Source: Nostoc sp. S13
GTDB taxonomy: Bacteria; Cyanobacteriota; Cyanobacteriia; Cyanobacteriales; Nostocaceae
DNA: 64,000 nt
Reading direction: 5' to 3'
Assembly: GCF_029379315.1 (NCBI RefSeq)
Contig: NZ_JAQYWQ010000002.1
Span: forward strand, 62,001-126,000
Positions within the stretch are counted from its first letter, which is position 1. Each line of letters opens with the position of its first letter. The notes beneath the pieces were generated by a model. It was not told the DNA's origin, did no database searches, and worked only from the letters and a program-made list of their open reading frames with translations. Both the position numbers and the translations under genes were made by a program. Shown here piece by piece: positions 30,899 to 40,797 of this stretch.

Positions 30899-31342
30899 AT
30901 GCACCACGCTTCGATTCGGACTGCGAATATTCATCGAGCGATCGCTTTCTACGAACATTTAGGGTTTACAATTTCGGAACGCTTTACTACAGGCTACACC
31001 CTAGCTTGCTGGATGGAAGGATTGGGCGGCAGAATTGAACTAATTCAAATTCCTGAACCAAAACCTGCCCCAGATGCGTTTGCTGACGAACATTATGTAG
31101 GGTACTATCATCTCTCGTTTGATTTAACTGAGATTACACCAGATTTATCTAACTGGTTGACAAGTTTGCAAGAGCGTGTATTGTTGGCGTCTGAGAGTCA
31201 AGCAGAAGAATTACAACCTTTGAAGGTACTCTTAGAGCCAACACAACAGCAAATAGGCGATCGCATTTACGAAGTGGCTTTCATCGCCGATACTGATGGT
31301 TTACCTTTGGAATTCATTCGGGTTTTACCAAAACTGCGATAA
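30899..31342 (+). CDS. VOC (glyoxalase/bleomycin resistance) family protein
   Basis: MHHASIRTANIHRAIAFYEHLGFTISERFTTGYTLACWMEGLGGRIELIQIPEP. Confidence 0.85.
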   Translation: MHHASIRTANIHRAIAFYEHLGFTISERFTTGYTLACWMEGLGGRIELIQIPEPKPAPDAFADEHYVGYYHLSFDLTEITPDLSNWLTSLQERVLLASESQAEELQPLKVLLEPTQQQIGDRIYEVAFIADTDGLPLEFIRVLPKLR

Positions 31343-31905
31343 TTTAGCTTTTTTATGACCTTTGTTGCTAATATAGTGTTTTTCTTTATTGTTAACCGAA
31401 GTAACAGATTTTTTAATTAAATTATGGTCATCCTCAAAATAATTATGTAACTTACAGCGATTTTCAGCAAAATAGACCATGCTGTAGGGGCAGAGCATTA
31501 TTCATACGTGTTAACTTAAGGTGAAAACCAGCCTAGAACCAGCTTTTAGAGATTGTCTTGTTCCTAGTTTCAAACTGGGAATGCCCATTGGCAGCCTCCG
31601 CCTCCAGAATTAGCGGCAGAGCCGCAATTGAAGAGCATTTCCAGCCAGAGGCTCTTAACGAGGTTTTAAAGGAGTTTTAGCTTAAGTTGACACCAATGAG
31701 CATTGCTGTGCCCGCACGACAGATGTAGTTAAAATAAATAAAAACTATGGATTTTCCAGATTTTATAAATATCCCTTGCTGTTATTACTTTTAAGTTTAT
31801 GGCTAGTAGCGGTTTTTTTACTGAGCGATCAACCTGCTCATAGCCAATATGCAATTACATCTAAACAAAGAAAAATATCACTCAACCTTGCTAGCAAAAA
31901 GAATA

Positions 31906-34788
31906 ATGTCCTCAACACTGACAGAAAATGTCCGCAAGACAGTGCTGGAGAATGGTCTAACTGTCCTGACAAAGGAAGTGCATACTGCACCAGTGGTGAC
32001 GGTGCAGGTGTGGTACAAGGTTGGCTCAGGCAATGAAGAACCGGGCGTGAATGGCATTGCCCACCAGTTAGAACACATGATGTTTAAAGGTACAAAAAAT
32101 CGTCCGATTCAATTTGGACGTTTGTTTAGTGCTTTAGGTAGTGATTCCAATGCTTTCACCAGCTATGACCAAACTGCATATTATGGTACTGTGGAACGAA
32201 ACAAGCTGAAAGCGCTCTTAGTGCTGGAAGCTGACAGAATGCAAAATTGTCAGATTGAGCCAGAACAACTGGCAAGTGAAAAACGGGTAGTAATTTCCGA
32301 GTTGCAGGGTTACGAAAATAGTCCAGAATATCGCCTCAACCGTGCCGTCATCCAGGCAGTGTTTCCCAATCATGCTTATGGGTTGCCTGTAGGTGGCACC
32401 AAAGCTGATGTCGAGAAATTTCAAGTTGAGCAGGTACAGAAATATTACCGCAATTTTTACAGTCCCGATAATGCCGTCTTAGTGATTGTTGGAGATTTTC
32501 AAACTGCAAATACCCTCGAAACAATTAAAGAGGTGTTTGGCAAACTAGCCAAGAGAGTGAGGAGTGAGGAGTTAACTGACTTTTCACGCGTGGAAAAACC
32601 AACGCGAAACCTAACCCCCCAACCCCCTTCCCTACCAGGGAAGGGGGAGAATTCAAAGCCTCTCTCTTTGCAGGAGAGAGGTTTTCCAGATCCCGTGAAG
32701 AAAAGTCAGGAGGAGTTAGGAGTAAGGAGTAAAAATACTTTTACCCCCTCAACCTCACTTAGTACTCCTATAGTATTGCGAGAACCAGGAGCAGGGCGAC
32801 TGTTACAAGTTGTGTATCCGCTACCGGATGCAAATCAACCGGATGTCCCGGCGCTGGATGTGATGGATTACATCTTTACAGAGGGACGGAATTCTAGACT
32901 TTATCAAGCATTGGTAGAATCAGGTTTAGCTAGTGAAATTACAGCATCTGTTACCAGTTTGCGAGAATCTGGCTGGTATGAAGTATTAGTGACGGCTGGA
33001 TCTAAATACGATTTGAAAAAAATTGACTCAGTGTTGAGTAGTGCGATCGCTAATGTAGCAGAAAAAGGCGTGACATCTGAGGAAGTAGAACGAGCCAAAA
33101 CCCAATTAACAGCAGATGTAATTTTGAGTAACCGTGATATCACCTCTCAAGCAATGCGATTGGGCAATGATCAGACAACTACTGGTGATTATCGTTACAC
33201 AGACCGCTATTTGGCAGCTGTCCGTCTGGTGAAGCCGACGGATGTTGTCGCTGTAATCAACAAATACTTGACAAAAGAAGCCCGGACAGTAGGTTTTTTT
33301 GAACCAACCCAGAAGCAGATAACAGAAGTTGGTGACAAACCAGACTCAGCCCATACTACAGAAAATTTCTCACCTGGCGCACCTGTGCTTCTTTCTGAGG
33401 TGGTCAAGTACTTACCGCCTGTGGATTTGGCTACAGATGCGTTGCTTGCCGTCGTTGGCATTAGAGAAGCGGTAGCGAGTCTTCTGCCAAGGGGAGACGC
33501 TTTAGCGCAAGGAACGTCAGCCTCTGGTAGAGAAGACATCGCCCAAGTATTACCACAGGGATTTAAATTTACCAATGGACTGCGGATATTACTGTTACCT
33601 GATAATAGTACTCCCACCGTTACCCTGAGCGGTCACATTCAAGCCGGGACGGAATTTGATCCAGATAATCAAGCTGGACTGGCTGCTTTTGTGGCAGATA
33701 ATTTGCTAAATGGCACCAATAGTAAGGATGTCTTAACTATTGCCAAAGTCTTGGCAGAACGAGGGGCAAGTTTAGACTTTGAAGCCTATCGTGAAGGTGT
33801 GCATATCGAAGGTGATAGTTTAGCAGAGGATTTGCCGATACTCCTGGAGACATTGGCAGATGTTGTGAAAAATAGTACTTTTCCAGTCAAAGAATTGGAA
33901 CTGTATCGCCAACAAACTTTAACTGATCTGCAACAGGAATTAGATGAGCCATCAGAAGTAGCTAGAAGAATATTTGTTCAGTCAATTTACCCGAAAAAAC
34001 ATCCCTTACACACCTTTCCCACAGAGGAGAGTTTACAGCAGATTCAGCGCCAGGATGTGATTGATTTCAAAGCTAAACATTATCGTCCAGACACGACAGT
34101 GCTAGCGCTGGTGGGAGATTTTGATCTGGACAAAGTGCGATCGCTGATTAAAAATAAGTTTGGAGACTGGGAAGTTAGCGGCCAAGCACCCACATTAAAA
34201 TATCCCACGGTATCAAGGCCGGAGAAAATAGTCAGTGTCAACCCAGTTTTACCAGGTAAAGCCCAAGCTGTTACATATATGGGTTACACAGGTATTAACT
34301 GTTATGATCCTCGGTTTCACCCAGCTTTAGTATTGAATCAGATTTTGGGAGGCGATACCCTATCCAGTAGACTAGGTGCAGAAGTGCGCGATCGCCAAGG
34401 TTTAAGTTATGGAATTTATAGCTACTTCCAAGCCGGTAAAAATGCAGGGACATTTTTGATTGAGATGCAAACTAGTCCAGAAGATAGCACCAAAGCGATC
34501 GCTAGCACCCGGCAAATACTACAGCAAATCCATCAACAAGGTGTCACCGCACTGGAAGTAGAAACAGCTAAACGCACCCTTATTAGCAACTACAACGTTT
34601 CCCTGGCAAACCCAGAAGAATTAACAGATAGAATTCTGATGAATGAGGTGTACGGACTAGATAAAGTAGAATTGCACTCCTTCACTGATAAAATCCATCA
34701 AGTCACTCTTGACCAAGTTAATCAAGCGGCTCGTGAGTTACTCCACCCAGATCAAATTGTCGTCGTTACTGCTGGGCCATCAGTATAA
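31906..34788 (+). CDS. M16 family (two-domain) zinc peptidase
   Basis: HQLEHMMFKGT (HxxEH) and a second M16-like half; ORF starts at 31849 but MSSTLTENVRKTVLENGLTVLTKE at 31906 looks like the conserved start of the domain. Contains two in-frame repeat-derived insertions. Confidence 0.9.
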   Translation: MSSTLTENVRKTVLENGLTVLTKEVHTAPVVTVQVWYKVGSGNEEPGVNGIAHQLEHMMFKGTKNRPIQFGRLFSALGSDSNAFTSYDQTAYYGTVERNKLKALLVLEADRMQNCQIEPEQLASEKRVVISELQGYENSPEYRLNRAVIQAVFPNHAYGLPVGGTKADVEKFQVEQVQKYYRNFYSPDNAVLVIVGDFQTANTLETIKEVFGKLAKRVRSEELTDFSRVEKPTRNLTPQPPSLPGKGENSKPLSLQERGFPDPVKKSQEELGVRSKNTFTPSTSLSTPIVLREPGAGRLLQVVYPLPDANQPDVPALDVMDYIFTEGRNSRLYQALVESGLASEITASVTSLRESGWYEVLVTAGSKYDLKKIDSVLSSAIANVAEKGVTSEEVERAKTQLTADVILSNRDITSQAMRLGNDQTTTGDYRYTDRYLAAVRLVKPTDVVAVINKYLTKEARTVGFFEPTQKQITEVGDKPDSAHTTENFSPGAPVLLSEVVKYLPPVDLATDALLAVVGIREAVASLLPRGDALAQGTSASGREDIAQVLPQGFKFTNGLRILLLPDNSTPTVTLSGHIQAGTEFDPDNQAGLAAFVADNLLNGTNSKDVLTIAKVLAERGASLDFEAYREGVHIEGDSLAEDLPILLETLADVVKNSTFPVKELELYRQQTLTDLQQELDEPSEVARRIFVQSIYPKKHPLHTFPTEESLQQIQRQDVIDFKAKHYRPDTTVLALVGDFDLDKVRSLIKNKFGDWEVSGQAPTLKYPTVSRPEKIVSVNPVLPGKAQAVTYMGYTGINCYDPRFHPALVLNQILGGDTLSSRLGAEVRDRQGLSYGIYSYFQAGKNAGTFLIEMQTSPEDSTKAIASTRQILQQIHQQGVTALEVETAKRTLISNYNVSLANPEELTDRILMNEVYGLDKVELHSFTDKIHQVTLDQVNQAARELLHPDQIVVVTAGPSV

Positions 34789-35223
34789 GGAGGTAAACCC
34801 ACAACTACTACACCCACTGCTACACCTTCTCTAGAGGCAATTCTGGCGAAAGTAGACAAAATTAATTATAGACGCTAAACTAGATGAAGTCCTGGGGGAG
34901 TTTGAAAGGCGGTTGGTTAGCAAATTTTAGACAAGATGAGAGACAGTCACCGCCAGAAGAATTAATAGAAGATAGACAAGTTATTGAAAAAAAATAGACC
35001 AGAGACTAGACCAGATAATCTGGCAACGCGCGATCATCAGGCAATGCGCGATCGCATTTTAAAATCTCTGACTACAGGGCGTGGGAGCAACGCTCTAAAC
35101 TGAGATTGGGTTTTAATTCTCAATTACATAGCTAAATTATCAACAAACTCAGGTATTTTAGTTGCGCTGCCTGCGGCTAGCTATGCTTAGGTATCCGAAA
35201 ATAAGATATCTACGTCCCAGATT

Positions 35224-36147
35224 TTAGCACCTTACTTTTTCACGTCGCTCCCCTTTAACTTTGGCTTTTGCTTTTACCTTTGGCTTCATCATAAGGGCGA
35301 CTATACCTACTGCTATTGAGCCACCAGTAGTCATAGGTTCGGGGATAGTAGAGAATCCAAATGTCTGAAACACGGGTGACGCTTGAGAGGTGGTCAGAAA
35401 GAAGTTGAAGTCCCTAGCTGCGTCTAGGTTTTGAGTTTGTTGGAGTACAGCAGAGCCATAAACAATCGGAGAGTAAGAGTTGATAGGCGGAGTGTATACA
35501 ATTTTGACTTTATCAAGTGCTGTTAGAGCGTCTGTGGTGTAAACAACGCCCGCATCTATCATATCATTACTGGCGCTTGACACTTTATCTAGTACATCAC
35601 GCACACTCGATCCGAAGACAAGTTTGGATTGGATTTGGTCCGATATCCCGGAATTGGTAAATAATTGCTGGGCGAATCCTCCTGCTGGAACAACCGCAGG
35701 ATTACCAATAGCCACTTGACGCACCTCTGGCTTTAATAGGTCTTGAACGCTTGATATAGATATGGTTGAATTTATCGGCGTGATTATAGCCAAGGTGTTG
35801 GTTAGTACGTTTTCCCTAGTTCCTTCTATTACTTTGTTGTTATTTTCCAGAGTATTTAACGGTGCTTGGGATACTGAGAAGAAGATATCTACTGGATTTG
35901 GATTTGTTCCCATTACGATTTGATTAGCGAGAGTACCAGAAGCCCCAAAGGTATTGATAAAGGTGACGTTGGGGTTGCTTAGCTGGTAAAGTGCCTCAAC
36001 CTGGGGTAGGGTGTCGGTCAAGCTGGCAGCAGCATAGATGTAAAGCGGACCACTAAGTGTGGCAGCTTGTGCTGGTTTAGCTTGGATTACACTAAAACCC
36101 AAAGCAATGCTAGCAGTTGCCACTGCTAATTTGTATTTTTTATTCAT
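35224..36147 (-). CDS. ModA-like substrate-binding protein with PEP-CTERM-type C-terminal tail
   Basis: Signal peptide; YIYAAASLTDTLPQVEALYQ...FINTFGASGTLANQI; tail STIPEPMTTGGSIAVGIVALMMKPKVKAKAKVKGERR. Confidence 0.85.
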   Translation of the reverse strand: MNKKYKLAVATASIALGFSVIQAKPAQAATLSGPLYIYAAASLTDTLPQVEALYQLSNPNVTFINTFGASGTLANQIVMGTNPNPVDIFFSVSQAPLNTLENNNKVIEGTRENVLTNTLAIITPINSTISISSVQDLLKPEVRQVAIGNPAVVPAGGFAQQLFTNSGISDQIQSKLVFGSSVRDVLDKVSSASNDMIDAGVVYTTDALTALDKVKIVYTPPINSYSPIVYGSAVLQQTQNLDAARDFNFFLTTSQASPVFQTFGFSTIPEPMTTGGSIAVGIVALMMKPKVKAKAKVKGERREKVRC

Positions 36148-36526
36148 GAAATACTTCCTGTAGAGTTAATGTGCGAGTTACTACAATTTTTGAAATTCTA
36201 AATCTTGCACCAGTATTGAAAGTTTGCTTTTTACTCCAGCCAGAAGATAGGGTAAAAAGAAATCGTAGCTGGTTAGCAATCTTTGCTACTTCATGTATTT
36301 AAACGTACTTTAAACTCCAAAGACTTACAACTAGTTTTCAAGCATCTTTATATAAGAAATACACTAGCCTATGTACTTATACCGCCATAAAATAGCTTCA
36401 ATACCAGGAAAGTAGGTTAATGCATCTGTACTATTGGGAAAATTTTGTATAAAGTTATTTTAAAAATCTAATTTTTCTATTTAACCCAAGTTGCGGGTTA
36501 TCAAATACAAATTTACTTCTCAACTG

Positions 36527-37174
36527 TCACTGCATGATATCTACCTGTCGATTGCTAGTCTGCTTCAACTTGATAGCAACCATCACTACATAGATGAGGT
36601 CAAAGACAAATATTGCAGTGTATAGAAACAGCAACAGCAGCGACCCCCGTCGTGTAGGAGTGGCAATATAAAAACCAATGGAAGCGAATGCAGTTCCGAT
36701 CATTTTAGATAGGGCAATGAAGATTGATTGACCTAAAAGGGTGTTGCCTCTGAGCAACATGTCAATAAAGAGAATGGACATCATCAGATTTTGTCCAAAA
36801 GCTGTATAAGCACCGTTCCAATCGTTAAACTCATAGGTGATAAAAAATATACAACAAAAGCTTGTCACTAAGGTCAACATAAACATAGGGTAAAACAATT
36901 TCTGCCGCTTCCTCGCAAACAGAGAATGTCCAAAATATAGAAATTGAAACAAAATAATTAAATCAAGACTGAACCAGATAATATTGACCCATAGCTGTGG
37001 TGGGGAGTCGGGATGAACAAATGAGAAAATGAATTCCCATGAAATATTGGCACACAGAGCAACCAATGGCATTCCGCAAGTTTTATCTTGAAAGCCACGT
37101 TTAATCAGTAGAACATAGGTGAGTGACCAGAACACGCCACTTGCAAGCAGTAAGTAGGTTCCCATATTCATCAT
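36527..37174 (-). CDS. Polytopic membrane protein resembling integral-membrane terpene cyclases of the PaxB/AtmB/Pyr4 type
   Basis: GVFWSLTYVLLIKRGFQDKTCGMPLVALCANISWEFIFSF resembles the recalled fungal AtmB-type pattern ..FKDETYGMALMPLCCNIAWEIVY..; C-terminal TM with Asp (FVFDLIYVV); several hydrophobic segments. Confidence 0.6.
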   Translation of the reverse strand: MMNMGTYLLLASGVFWSLTYVLLIKRGFQDKTCGMPLVALCANISWEFIFSFVHPDSPPQLWVNIIWFSLDLIILFQFLYFGHSLFARKRQKLFYPMFMLTLVTSFCCIFFITYEFNDWNGAYTAFGQNLMMSILFIDMLLRGNTLLGQSIFIALSKMIGTAFASIGFYIATPTRRGSLLLLFLYTAIFVFDLIYVVMVAIKLKQTSNRQVDIMQ

Positions 37175-37507
37175 TACCTGTTTAGGACTACTATTTTATT
37201 TAAGGTTTCACGTAGCGCGATCACCACAAACAATCCTTTCTTTAAAATTGTACGAGTCGCTTGTACTGATCACTTGATTATCTTGATTGAGTGCGATCGC
37301 CACTATCCCGACTGCTGAACTGCTTAATCGATGCAAGATATAAGTAAAGTGCTTCCTGTTACCTATTAACTATTCCTGCTTATAGAAGTTCTAGATCAGA
37401 TGAGGTACATCCTGAAAACTGAAATGCTTGATATCTGAGGTCTAGCCATATCTCGCCAGCATAGGAAGCGTAACACGACCATTACCTTTTTAGGACTACC
37501 CATAAAA

Positions 37508-37899
37508 ATGAGCCACTTATTGACGTTAGTTCACAAATATTTATATCCAATCATAATTACATCTGTTAATTTACCAACTATCGTAATTACATCTGTTAAT
37601 TTACCAACTATTGCTTGGCTGCAAATATTACGGAGAAACTACGTAATAATAACGTTGCTCCTGGGACTAAATTTCATCGTTGCTACTCCAGCAATGGCGG
37701 CAAATTTGTCTGAGGATTTACTCAAGCAACCAGCCACAGAAATTAGAGTTAGCTTGGGTAATTCGGCTAACGAACTCAAGCCGGGTGCTGAGGCAGAATG
37801 GGTATTTTGCCCCGGAAATCTGGCACTTATGGCTTATGTTGTTCAATACCGGGACATACGGAAGCAGGTATGACTGGAGAAATTGCCATCAAGAATTAA
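37508..37899 (+). pseudogene. Cupredoxin-like secreted protein, internally deleted and frameshifted
   Basis: Frame 1 gives signal/TM plus AANLSEDLLKQPATEIRVSLGNSANELKPGAEAEWVF. Another frame then gives SGTYGLCCSIPGHTEAGMTGEIAIKN*, a C..H..M copper-site C-terminus. Confidence 0.75.
37554..37613 (+). repeat. Tandem duplication of a 30-bp unit (TAATTACATCTGTTAATTTACCAACTATYG)
   Basis: 37554-37583 and 37584-37613 differ at one base; encodes ITSVNLPTIV/ITSVNLPTIA. Confidence 0.95.
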
Positions 37900-38226
37900 A
37901 AATTAAAGATAATTGAGCAGTCGTAAAATTCTCTGCGTGCCTCTGCGCTCCTCTGCGTTAAAATTCCAACCCTGAATTTCCCACGATTTTACGCAAGGCT
38001 ATACTAAGTTCCATAATGTGCAGCCAAAAATAAGTTAAGGCGATTTTGATTCAAGTCCAACACATCAGGAGTAGGCGAATGTGTTATTCTATATACGTTA
38101 GCGGCTAAACTGGAAGAATCTCTATCAGGGATTAAAATTACTTAAATTATAGATACTATTTCTCAAGTAATCTAGAGAAAGCATTGATACTTAAGCGGCA
38201 GAGCCACCAGTAATTATTAATTTCCT

Positions 38227-39054
38227 ATGAACATTTTCAGTAACTTACTTTCTCAAACAACTCAGCCTGCAAGTGCGAAAAAACAACGCCGAGGAATTGA
38301 AATTAAATCGCCGCGTGAAATTGAAATCATGCGCCAATCAGCGAGAATTGTGGCAACTGTCCTAAAAGAAATTTCTGAGCTAGTAAAGCCAGGAATGACC
38401 ACGGCTGATTTGGATACTTATGCAGAAAAACGTATCCGTGAAATGGGTGCAACACCGAGTTTTAAAGGATACCACGGTTTTTCCGGTTCTATTTGCTCCA
38501 GCATTAACAATGAAGCAGTACATGGTATCCCTAGTCCTAAGAAAGTAATTCGCGTTGGGGATGTATTAAAAGTAGATACGGGCGCTTATTACCAAGGCTT
38601 TCATGGTGATTCTTGCATTTCAATTGCTGTCGGTGAAGTGACGCAAGAAGCTGCTAAATTAATTCGCGTAGCAGAAGAAGCTTTATATAAGGGCATTGAA
38701 CAAGTAAAGGCTGGTGTATACCTGCTTGACTTAGCTGGAGCAATTGAAGACCATGTGAAAGCTAACGGTTTTAGTATAGTCGAAGAGTTCACGGGACACG
38801 GTGTCGGTCGTAACCTGCACGAAGAACCTTCAGTATTCAACTACCGGACTCGCGAGATGCCGAATGTTAAACTGCGTGCGGGGATGACATTGGCAATTGA
38901 GCCAATTTTAAATGCGGGTTCTAGACACACGCGGACATTATCTGACCGTTGGACAGCAGTCACTATGGATAATTCTTTGTCGGCTCAGTTTGAGCATACA
39001 GTCTTGGTAACAGAGATTGGTTATGAGATTTTGACTGACCGTTCTAAGTTGTAA
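38227..39054 (+). CDS. map: Type I methionyl aminopeptidase
   Basis: [68 protein letters not shown]. Confidence 0.95.
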   Translation: MNIFSNLLSQTTQPASAKKQRRGIEIKSPREIEIMRQSARIVATVLKEISELVKPGMTTADLDTYAEKRIREMGATPSFKGYHGFSGSICSSINNEAVHGIPSPKKVIRVGDVLKVDTGAYYQGFHGDSCISIAVGEVTQEAAKLIRVAEEALYKGIEQVKAGVYLLDLAGAIEDHVKANGFSIVEEFTGHGVGRNLHEEPSVFNYRTREMPNVKLRAGMTLAIEPILNAGSRHTRTLSDRWTAVTMDNSLSAQFEHTVLVTEIGYEILTDRSKL

Positions 39055-39271
39055 TTGTTAGTTGCAATTATCTGTTGTGAAGAGAGGTGAAGCGTCAAAA
39101 AAGGGCGATTTGCCTCTTAATTTTTTTACGAAAATCGAAAGGCTCGGATTCGTGACTTCTTAGATAAATCATAAATATCGTAATCATTTTTTAGTTTTGA
39201 ATTATTTATCTGATCGCCGCATAGTTAGTTTTATAAAGGTTTAGGGATTGTAAAACGAATAATGAATGAGG

Positions 39272-40588
39272 CTAAATTTGTACAAAAAAATTAGCTTCTA
39301 TTGCTAGTTTTTGCGCTGACTCTAAGTTTGCTAAGGCTTTCTTTTCAATTAACACTTTTTGACTTATAGATTTATAGTTAATTCGATAGTAAGCCAATTT
39401 CTTCTTTGCTTGCTCAGAAACTGATGTTTCATTAGGAATACTATCTAACAAGATTATTGCCTGATGCCATTTGTTTTGTGCTTGTTGCCAGACTTGTAGA
39501 GGATGCGGCGGATTTTGAACCAGAGAAGCAGCCTCCATACCAAGTTTTTGAGCAGATTTAAAGTTAGCGATCGCTCTGCCTTCTTGAGTTAAACTTAGAT
39601 TTATCTGCTGCAATTCTGGACTTTGCTCTTTAATTTTCCAACCACCAAAATCTAAGATTAATAAACTTGAGGCTATTATCAAAGCTGAACAGACTATTTT
39701 TTGTGTCGAAAATTTTGGTACTATTTCTACTTTCTGGCTAATAATTGCTTCTTTATTACTTTCTTGGTCAAGCTTTTTTAGGGCTTCTTCTGCTTGTTCC
39801 CTTAAAGTGTCACCCTGAATAATTAAAGCAGCAATTTGTTGTTGGAAAAAATCACAATCATTAAGAATATCTGTCAATTCTTGAAATTTACCATCACTCG
39901 ATATAATTAATTCGTGGTCATCATCTAACCACTCTAAAGCAAAGCCAGATTTACCATAAAAAGCAGACACTCCTAATAAGATATTTAATAAGCTATGACT
40001 ATTTTTAATAGTATCAAAAATATAACTTAATTTTTGCTGTAATTGTAATAGCTCATTTTGAGAATTGTTGATTGTTTGAATTTGACGCTCTAAAATATTA
40101 AAGTTGTTAAAGCCTAAGTTAATATTTAAGCTTTCAGCAATTACCTGAAAATTGGCTGTTATGCTGAAATGATTAATATCAGAATTTAGTTGATTGACCA
40201 ACTGAACATCACTGAGAATATCAGCAGCAATTGCCTGCAAAAAATAACCCCATTCAATCCAAGCATCAATTTTTGATTGTAAATCGGTTAATGAAATTTT
40301 AGTTTCTGAGTGACCAAATTTTTCGGCGATCGCTGGATCTACTAATCCAACATTAGGTATAAACAAACTAGCTACTGTACCTATTCGAGGCAGTGTAGCG
40401 ATCGCGGAATTTTTAATGTGATCAAATTTCAATTCCTGAGCAATTAATTTTTTAAGATTTCGTAGTTGTTCCTGAGCATTATTGATCAGGATAATTTGTT
40501 CGGTGATTTGATTAGAATCGCCAATAGTCAGTTTTAGACTCTGAATCAGTGTTGGCAATTCATTCACAAGTACTTCTAGGTTAGCCAT
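39272..40588 (-). CDS. Hypothetical protein: helical N-terminal region, one TM segment, C-terminal repeat cut short
   Basis: TM IVCSALIIASSLLILDFGGW; repeat IANFKSAQKLGMEAASLVQNPPHPLQVWQQAQ followed by a partial second copy LANLESAQKLAIEANFFVQI*. Confidence 0.6.
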   Translation of the reverse strand: MANLEVLVNELPTLIQSLKLTIGDSNQITEQIILINNAQEQLRNLKKLIAQELKFDHIKNSAIATLPRIGTVASLFIPNVGLVDPAIAEKFGHSETKISLTDLQSKIDAWIEWGYFLQAIAADILSDVQLVNQLNSDINHFSITANFQVIAESLNINLGFNNFNILERQIQTINNSQNELLQLQQKLSYIFDTIKNSHSLLNILLGVSAFYGKSGFALEWLDDDHELIISSDGKFQELTDILNDCDFFQQQIAALIIQGDTLREQAEEALKKLDQESNKEAIISQKVEIVPKFSTQKIVCSALIIASSLLILDFGGWKIKEQSPELQQINLSLTQEGRAIANFKSAQKLGMEAASLVQNPPHPLQVWQQAQNKWHQAIILLDSIPNETSVSEQAKKKLAYYRINYKSISQKVLIEKKALANLESAQKLAIEANFFVQI

Positions 40589-40797
40589 AAATACTTCTTA
40601 GGGATTTGTCGAAACGTTTATGCGAAACAATTAAAATGACTTGAGTAAGACCGTAACCACGCCTGTTGCATCTGAGCATCCTAGTTGAGTGACAAATCTC
40701 AGTAGCCATAAAATGTATAATTCCCGGAAATACTGCTAAAGTAACAATTTAAGTTTTAAAATCCCAGAGAAAGACAAAATTACCCATTCACTAACGT

